Below are positions 5,604 through 11,087 of a DNA stretch of 11,087 nt, piece after piece. The stretch is taken from contig DNMS01000179.1 of the NCBI GenBank assembly GCA_003488105.1, positions 975 through 12,061 on the forward strand, given 5' to 3'. How positions within the stretch are numbered: position 1 is the stretch's first letter; every line of letters starts with the position of its first letter. This DNA is from Rhodospirillaceae bacterium (GTDB lineage: Bacteria > Pseudomonadota > Alphaproteobacteria > Rhodospirillales_A > Casp-alpha2). Made by a program: the position numbers and the translations under genes. Under the pieces are notes generated by a model. The model saw only the letters and a program-made list of their open reading frames with translations. It searched no databases and had not been told where the DNA came from.

Positions 5604-6896
5604 TTGTCGGCACCCTTGAAACACCAGGTATTCCGCCAGGCGGCCCTGGACCGGCTTTCATCCCCCGAACAATTGGATCGGCTGGTCAGGGTGACGGACC
5701 CGGCCGGATGGCTTGCATTGGGCACGGTGGCGGTGATTTTGACCGCGATCGTGACCTGGGGCATCTGGGGGAAAGTTCCGGAACAGGTGGATGGCAAAGG
5801 CATTCTGGTCAACACCGGCGGACGCGTGCTGGACGCCATGAGCCCGTCCGAAGGCACGATTGCGAAACTGTCCGTCCGGCAGAACGATCTTGTCGAAAAG
5901 GACCAGGAAATCGCGGTTATCGAACAGATCGCGCTGCGCGACGAGTACAGGGGCGCCAAGGAAACCCAACTGGAACGGGAAGCCGAGAAGCGCCAGATCA
6001 TGGATACCTTCGCGCGTGAATTCGGCCTGAAGCAGAAGAATTTCGCCGAACAGGCCACCGCGCAACAGCAGATCATCGCCGCCGCGGAACAGCGCGCGGC
6101 CTATCTGAAAAAAACGATTGCCGGGCGCGAAACCTTGGTCGCGAAGGGCATCCTGCCGCGTGACAAGGTCGAGGAACTGCGAACCGACTACAACAAGGCC
6201 CTGCAGGACGTCAGCGCCGCCCGCAATCGCATTCTGGAACTGGAATCCGAAACCCTGACCCTGCGGTCGAACCATGCCAAAGAGATCACCAAGATCGACC
6301 AGCAGATCGCCGATGCGGCGCGCTCCGTCCGCGAAAAGGAAAACAGCCTGCAGAGAAACGGGCGGGTTCTGGCCCCGGCATCCGGCCGGGTTGTCGAACT
6401 CAAGGTGTTCGAGGGTGCGGTCATTCAGCCCGGCGCCCCCGTCGTGAGCATCGCCACGTCGGGCAGCGCCCTGCAGGCGGTGGTCTACATTCCGACCAAG
6501 GACGGCAAACGGGTGCGGCCCGGCATGACCGTGCGCGTCGCCCCGTCATCCGTGAAGAAGGAGGAATTCGGGACGATCATCGGCACCGTGTTGCAGGTTT
6601 CCGAATTTCCGGTCTCCAAGCCGGGCATGCTGTCGTCGCTTCAGAATGAACGCCTGGTCACCGAATATTCGAAGGACGGCGCGCCCTATGAGGCGCGGAT
6701 CGACCTGCACGCCGATCCGGCGACGATCAGCGGCCTTGAATGGACCTCGGGCTCGGGCGCCGGCATTGCGATCACGTCCGGGACAACCGTCGAGGCCGAA
6801 GTCACCGTTGCGGAACCTCCCCCGGCAAGCCTGATCATTCCGTTCGTCCGCAAGCATACGGGTATCGGTTTCGTGTCGAATTCATCGGCGCGTTAG
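5604..6896 (+). CDS. HlyD-type membrane fusion protein of NHLM-type peptide secretion system
   Basis: A 430-residue adaptor expected to bridge the inner-membrane exporter and the outer envelope. The start is a TTG at 5604. The frame is open back to a TGA at 5532-5534 with no ATG or GTG, and no clear Shine-Dalgarno is seen. The conserved family opening (FRQAALDRLSSPEQLDRLVRVTDPAGW) begins at residue 10, so the start cannot be far off. One transmembrane helix lies at about 36-57. Then comes half of a lipoyl-like domain (GRVLDAMSPSEGTIAKLSV), a long Gln/Glu/Lys/Ala-rich coiled-coil hairpin at about 110-250, the second lipoyl half (GRVLAPASGRVVELKVFEG) and a beta-barrel region. The N-terminal pattern and the gene order before a C39 ABC exporter match the NHLM bacteriocin-system secretion protein. 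PCAT-2 follows after 28 bp. Confidence 0.92.
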   Translation: MSAPLKHQVFRQAALDRLSSPEQLDRLVRVTDPAGWLALGTVAVILTAIVTWGIWGKVPEQVDGKGILVNTGGRVLDAMSPSEGTIAKLSVRQNDLVEKDQEIAVIEQIALRDEYRGAKETQLEREAEKRQIMDTFAREFGLKQKNFAEQATAQQQIIAAAEQRAAYLKKTIAGRETLVAKGILPRDKVEELRTDYNKALQDVSAARNRILELESETLTLRSNHAKEITKIDQQIADAARSVREKENSLQRNGRVLAPASGRVVELKVFEGAVIQPGAPVVSIATSGSALQAVVYIPTKDGKRVRPGMTVRVAPSSVKKEEFGTIIGTVLQVSEFPVSKPGMLSSLQNERLVTEYSKDGAPYEARIDLHADPATISGLEWTSGSGAGIAITSGTTVEAEVTVAEPPPASLIIPFVRKHTGIGFVSNSSAR

Positions 6897-6924
6897 CCAT
6901 GCCCATGGCTCCGGATCAGGATCG

Positions 6925-9087
6925 ATGACCCCCACCCGCGCTCACCGTGCAAAGACGCCGACGGTGTTGCAGATGGAGGCGGTGGAATGCGGCGCGGCGT
7001 CGTTGGCCATGATCCTGGGGTATTATGGCGCCTGGGTGCCGCTCGAGGAATTGCGGGTCGCTTGTGGCGTTACTCGCGACGGCAGCAAGGCCAGCAACAT
7101 CCTGAAGGGGGCCCGCCGCTACGGGCTTTCGGCGAAAGGCTTCAAGAAGGAGCCCGCCGACCTGACGAACCTGCCCGTACCGTCGATCATCCATTGGAAC
7201 TTCAATCACTACCTGGTGTTCGAAGGCCGCCGTGGCGACAAGGTCTATCTGAACGATCCGTCCAGCGGACCACGCGTCGTGCGGGCGGAAGAACTGGACA
7301 CCTCCTACACCGGCGTCGTGCTTGCCTTCGAGCCGACCGAGGCCTTCCAGAAATGCGGCCGCCCGCCGTCATCACTGAGGGGCCTGGTCGCCCGCCTGGC
7401 CGGCTCCGGCTGGGCGCTCGGCTATGTCGTCCTGGCCAGCCTGCTGATGGTGATCCCGGGGATCGCCGTGGCCGGGTTCGCCAAGATCTTCGTCGATCAG
7501 ATCCTGATCGCCGAAGACGACGATTGGCTGGTGCCGCTGGTGCTGTGCATCCTGACGGCGGCGGCGCTGAACGGGATCCTGACCTGGCTGCAACAGAAGT
7601 ACCTGCTCCGCCTGGAGGCCCGGCTCGCCCTATCGATGGCCGCGACCTTTCTGTGGCGGCTGCTCCGGCTGCCGATGACCTTTTTCCAGCAACGCCACGT
7701 CGGCGACCTGAGCGACCGCATGGCCGCGAACGACCGGGTCGCGTCCCTGATTTCAGGCCAATTCGCGACGAACGCGATGAACGTGACGACCGTGGCGTTC
7801 TATGGCGCCGCCGTCGCCGCGTTTGATCCGATGCTCGGCGTGATCGCGTTCGCCATGGCGTCGCTCAACGTGATTGCCCTGAAAGCGGTCAACCGAAGCC
7901 GCGAAGACAACAGCCGGGCTTTGCTTAACGAAGGCGGCAAGCTCGCCGGGATGACGGTGGCGAGCATCCGATCGGTGGAAACCCTCAAAGCCTCAGGCAT
8001 GGAGGACGACAGCTTCACCAAATGGGCCGGCTACCAGGCGAAGATGTTGGAATGCCAGCGCAGGCTCGGCTTCATGACGGCCGTGCTGACCGCGTTTCCG
8101 GCCTTGATGTCGGCATTGACGACGACGGCGATCCTTGGTGTCGGCGGGTTCCGGGTCATGGAAGGGGTGCTGTCGATCGGCTCGATCGTCGCCATCCAAT
8201 CCTTGATGGCGCGGTTCAATAAACCGGTTTCCTCACTCGTCGATCTGGGGGGGCAGGTTCAGAAGATCAAGGGGGACCTCGCCCGGCTGGATGATGTCGC
8301 GGCCTATGCCCCCGAGGCGCCACGGGGGCCGCAGGAAGGAGCCGCCTGGCAGGGGCCCCAGACCCTCAGCGGAAAACTCGAAATACGGGATCTGTCGTTC
8401 GGGTATAGCGCCCTGGACGCCCCCTTGCTTGACGGCATTTCCATCAGCCTGGAACCCGGCGCGCGCGTGGCGATCGTGGGCGGTTCCGGTAGCGGCAAAT
8501 CGACGCTGGGCCGTCTGATCGCGGGCATTCTGCCGCCATGGCAGGGCGACGTGACGATTGACGGCCTGCCGATCCGCGACATTCCCCCCGAACTGTTTGC
8601 CGATACCGTCTCTTACGTCGATCAGGATATTTTTCTGTTCGCCGGATCGGTGCGCGAAAACCTGACGCTGTGGGATGACCTGGTTCCGGAAATGGCGCTG
8701 ACGCGAAGCCTCAAGGACGCCTTCATCCACGACGATATCATGGCTCGGGACGGCGGGTTCGAAAGCCGCGTCGAAGAGGGCGGCGTCAATTATTCGGGCG
8801 GGCAGCGCCAGCGGCTGGAGATTGCCCGGGCACTCGTCGGCGATCCCCGAATTCTCGTCCTCGACGAAGCCACGGCGGCGCTGGACCCGGTGATGGAAAA
8901 GCAGATCGACGACAACCTGCGCCGCCGCGGATGCACCTGCGTCATCATCGCGCATCGCCTGTCGACGATCCGCGACTGTGACGAAATCATCGTTCTCCAA
9001 CGCGGCCGGATTGCCGAGCGCGGCACCCACGAAACCCTGTTGGCGGCGAACGGCGAGTACGCGCGGCTTATGGAGTCCGAAGCATGA
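6925..9087 (+). CDS. C39 peptidase/permease/ATP-binding exporter of NHLM type (PCAT-2)
   Basis: A 720-residue inner-membrane protein that should cut the leader and export the core peptide using ATP. ATG 6925 follows AGGA closely. The C39 peptidase is complete: Cys22 in AVECGAAS, His95 in FNHYLVFEG and Asp111 in LNDPSSG. A six-helix transmembrane domain spans about 150-450 and includes the family string RLPMTFFQQRHVGDLSDRM. The nucleotide-binding domain has every motif: Walker A GGSGSGKST (519-527), Q-loop Gln567 in VDQDIFLF, signature SGGQRQ from Ser624, Walker B ILVLDE (Asp647, Glu648) and H-loop His677 in IAHRLS. Length is typical of NHLM peptidase/ATP-binding transporters. The stop overlaps the next start (ATGA), so the two are translationally coupled. 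It is the best candidate for processing precursor D and may also serve A-C. Confidence 0.96.
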   Translation: MTPTRAHRAKTPTVLQMEAVECGAASLAMILGYYGAWVPLEELRVACGVTRDGSKASNILKGARRYGLSAKGFKKEPADLTNLPVPSIIHWNFNHYLVFEGRRGDKVYLNDPSSGPRVVRAEELDTSYTGVVLAFEPTEAFQKCGRPPSSLRGLVARLAGSGWALGYVVLASLLMVIPGIAVAGFAKIFVDQILIAEDDDWLVPLVLCILTAAALNGILTWLQQKYLLRLEARLALSMAATFLWRLLRLPMTFFQQRHVGDLSDRMAANDRVASLISGQFATNAMNVTTVAFYGAAVAAFDPMLGVIAFAMASLNVIALKAVNRSREDNSRALLNEGGKLAGMTVASIRSVETLKASGMEDDSFTKWAGYQAKMLECQRRLGFMTAVLTAFPALMSALTTTAILGVGGFRVMEGVLSIGSIVAIQSLMARFNKPVSSLVDLGGQVQKIKGDLARLDDVAAYAPEAPRGPQEGAAWQGPQTLSGKLEIRDLSFGYSALDAPLLDGISISLEPGARVAIVGGSGSGKSTLGRLIAGILPPWQGDVTIDGLPIRDIPPELFADTVSYVDQDIFLFAGSVRENLTLWDDLVPEMALTRSLKDAFIHDDIMARDGGFESRVEEGGVNYSGGQRQRLEIARALVGDPRILVLDEATAALDPVMEKQIDDNLRRRGCTCVIIAHRLSTIRDCDEIIVLQRGRIAERGTHETLLAANGEYARLMESEA

Positions 9088-11087
9088 GCGCGACCCGCCG
9101 TCGACTGGAAAGCCATGTCACCTCGGTCGAATGGGGCGAATTCAAGGGCCGGCGCACGGGCGCCGCCGCCAATGCGCCGTTACTGCTGGACCGTGCCGGC
9201 GGCTGCGTGTTGGTGCTAAGCGGCCATGTCGATGTTTTCGCCGTGCGGGTCGAAAATGGCGAACCGGTCGGCCAGCGCCATCCCTTGTTCCGCGCCAATG
9301 CCGGTGAGGCCGTATTCGCGCCGGATGACGCCGCGCCGTTCAAGTTCCTCGTGGTGGGGGTGGATGAAACGGAAATCATGCACGACTTGCCGGACGGTGA
9401 CTGGGCTCGATTCGCGCCGGATCATCTTGCCGCCGTGATCGACCGCTTTATCGGCGGCCTGTCGGGAAGTCTTGCGAAGGACGCGCCGGAAGGCGCGGCC
9501 ACGGTTCTGGACCCGGATACGGAGACCGATATCTACGCGAACAGCCCGATCTTCGCATCGTCGCGACGCGCCGTCTGGGTTCGCGCCGAGGAAGCGGTCG
9601 GCCCATTGGCCCTCTACGGCGATGACGATCTGGCGGCGGATATTCTGCCGCTGTCTTCTTCGGTCTGGGCGACGGTCGGCAGGCCGGGACGGGTTTCTGC
9701 AATTTCATCCGAAGCACTGGTCGCCTCCGGCGAATGGCGCGCCGGCATCACGGCCTACCTTCGGGTGTTCGGCAGGTTCCTGGATGGCCGCCTGCGGCGG
9801 ATGGAAAGCCAGGCGGCCCAGCGCCGAACCGCCCGGTCGGCGGCGGAGAAAAGCACGCTCGAAAATGCTCTGCATGATCTGTCACGGGTGGTCCGGCAGG
9901 ATGCAGGGTCCCTGCCAGGGGCGGCCACCACCCCGGACAACGACGTGCATGCGGCATTCCTGGTGGTTGCGCGGGCATTGGGGATCGAGAATGCTGATAC
10001 ACCCCGACCGATCACCCGGCGCAAAGGCGTGCCGGTCATCGACGAACTGGCCGCGTCCTACCGCATTCGCATTCGAAAGGTCCTGCTGCGGGGCGATTGG
10101 TGGCGGCACGACGCCGGACCGATGCTGGCGTTCACGGACGCGGATGGTCCCGTCGCCTTGTTGCCACGGGCAGGGGGCGGTTACGACGTCCACGATCCTG
10201 TGTCGGGCGTGCGGACGCGGGTCACCGAGGCGGCGGCCGAAGGATTGCGCGGCGATGCCGTTATGCTGTATCCGCCATTGCCGTCGATGTGCCGCAGCCT
10301 GGGTGATTTATGGCGGTCGATCCTGCCGGTAATTCGGCCCGACCTGCGCCTTATGGGGGCGATGGGATGCGCCGGCGGACTGGTCGCCGCCTTCACGCCG
10401 GTAATGACCTCCGTGATGATCGAGGATGTCCTGCCGAGCGCCGATATCGCGCAGCATATCCAGATCATCCTCGGGCTGGTCGTCGCGGCCTTCGGCGCCG
10501 CCAGCTTCGAAATCGTGAAGGCGATCGCCTTGCTGCGTGCGGAAGGACGGGCCGATCTGCGCCTACAGGCGGCCATATTCGACCGCATGATGCGCCTGCC
10601 GGCCGGATTCTTCCGGCGCTACACGGTCGGCGACCTGTCGGACAGAGTGCTGGGCATTCAGGTCATCCGGCAAACATTGTCCGGCACCACCGTGCAGGGC
10701 CTGCTGGGCATAACGTTCGCCGTGTTCAGCCTTGCCTTGCTTTTGTTCTTCAACTGGAAACTGGCGATTGCCGCTTTCGGGTTGGTTTTCGTTGCCCTGG
10801 CCGCGACCGTCTACTGGGGGCGGCGCCAACTGGCCGAGGAACGGCTGCGGATCGCCCGCCAGGGCGAGGTTGAGGGTTTTGTCGTGCAGACGCTGAGCGG
10901 GCTCGCGAAGCTTCGGGTCTCGGCGGCGGACGGCCGGGCCTATGCCCGTTGGGCCAGGATGTTCGCCCGGCAGAAGCACCGCTTCGTGCGGGCGCAGTCA
11001 TTCGCCAATCTGCAAGACATCTTCCACGCCGCATTCCCGGTGGTCGCGACGGCGGTCATTTTCACGGCCGCGTCGGTCCTGCTGGAA
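9084..11087 (+). CDS. Second NHLM-type ABC transporter subunit, no working peptidase, C-terminus cut by window edge
   Basis: From ATG 9084 the frame is open for 668 codons to the end of the window, overlapping PCAT-2 by 4 bp. Residues of about 30-110 (GCVLVLSGHVDVFAVRVENG and onward) look like a small beta-barrel domain of the cyclic-nucleotide-binding or cupin kind. A linker with a Gln/Arg-rich helix follows. Around 320-400 (IRIRKVLLRGDWW, then YDVHDPVSG) is a C39-like fold without a catalytic Cys in the expected place. The transmembrane domain starts near 424 and includes RLPAGFFRRYTVGDLSDR. The ATP-binding domain is outside the window. This design fits the NHLM ATP-binding partner that may pair with PCAT-2. 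The N-terminal domain may sense or position cargo, but that is inference. Confidence 0.88.
   Translation, partial: MSATRRRLESHVTSVEWGEFKGRRTGAAANAPLLLDRAGGCVLVLSGHVDVFAVRVENGEPVGQRHPLFRANAGEAVFAPDDAAPFKFLVVGVDETEIMHDLPDGDWARFAPDHLAAVIDRFIGGLSGSLAKDAPEGAATVLDPDTETDIYANSPIFASSRRAVWVRAEEAVGPLALYGDDDLAADILPLSSSVWATVGRPGRVSAISSEALVASGEWRAGITAYLRVFGRFLDGRLRRMESQAAQRRTARSAAEKSTLENALHDLSRVVRQDAGSLPGAATTPDNDVHAAFLVVARALGIENADTPRPITRRKGVPVIDELAASYRIRIRKVLLRGDWWRHDAGPMLAFTDADGPVALLPRAGGGYDVHDPVSGVRTRVTEAAAEGLRGDAVMLYPPLPSMCRSLGDLWRSILPVIRPDLRLMGAMGCAGGLVAAFTPVMTSVMIEDVLPSADIAQHIQIILGLVVAAFGAASFEIVKAIALLRAEGRADLRLQAAIFDRMMRLPAGFFRRYTVGDLSDRVLGIQVIRQTLSGTTVQGLLGITFAVFSLALLLFFNWKLAIAAFGLVFVALAATVYWGRRQLAEERLRIARQGEVEGFVVQTLSGLAKLRVSAADGRAYARWARMFARQKHRFVRAQSFANLQDIFHAAFPVVATAVIFTAASVLLE

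Noticed and set aside
6987..7826. 279-codon open frame on the plus strand
   Set aside because: A frame-shifted shadow of PCAT-2, extremely rich in Arg and Gly, with no ribosome site.
8233..9030. 265-codon open frame on the minus strand
   Set aside because: It lies wholly opposite the ATP-binding domain of PCAT-2, whose motifs are all intact. The translation has no recognisable domain and is typical of antisense frames in GC-rich genes.
9472..10332. 286-codon open frame on the plus strand
   Set aside because: Out of frame inside the second ABC subunit gene; Arg/Pro/Trp-rich low-complexity translation with no family likeness.

Overview
The window is GC-rich, densely coded and carries a peptide-export locus of the Nif11-leader / NHLM type. 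Codon use (strong G/C third positions) and the combination of gene families fit a Proteobacterium, probably an alphaproteobacterium; this is inferred from style, and no taxonomic marker is present.

Layout, left to right. (1) Positions 1-1788, minus strand: a peptidase-containing ABC transporter (PCAT-1). Its N-terminal C39 peptidase is intact and its C-terminus runs off the left edge. (2) Positions 1983-3403, minus strand: three small precursor-peptide genes (called A, B and C here), each with an 82-residue Nif11-like leader and a 10-12 residue tail. A and C are copies of one segment. The remnant of a second PCAT 5' end lies just downstream of C, so the duplicated unit appears to have been 'precursor + transporter start'. 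(3) Positions 3404-3964: a 561-bp region between divergent genes. It holds the C upstream region, an 85-bp insert with a hairpin, and an 11-bp inverted repeat. (4) Positions 3965-4243, plus strand: a fourth, more divergent precursor (D) followed by a strong intrinsic terminator. (5) Positions 4334-5386, minus strand: an AraC-family regulator. (6) Positions 5604-11087, plus strand: a tight operon divergent from the regulator. It encodes an HlyD-type membrane fusion protein, a complete C39 peptidase/ABC exporter (PCAT-2), and a second ABC protein without a working peptidase, cut by the right edge.

Likely working model: precursors are made under control that may involve the AraC protein. Their leaders are recognised through a shared acidic C-terminal motif (NDDELTEFELE...AG). 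The leader is removed after Ala-Gly by one or both C39 exporters, and the short tail is exported across the envelope with the HlyD adaptor. No recognisable tailoring enzyme (LanM, YcaO, radical SAM, nitrile-hydratase-like) is in the window. The products may be modified by enzymes encoded outside it, or may be short unmodified peptides.

The most notable points are the hypervariable 10-12 residue cores behind near-identical leaders, the mosaic origin of precursor B, the PCAT remnant that records how the array grew, a terminator placed between precursor A and PCAT-1, and the atypical shortened nucleotide-binding domain of PCAT-1.
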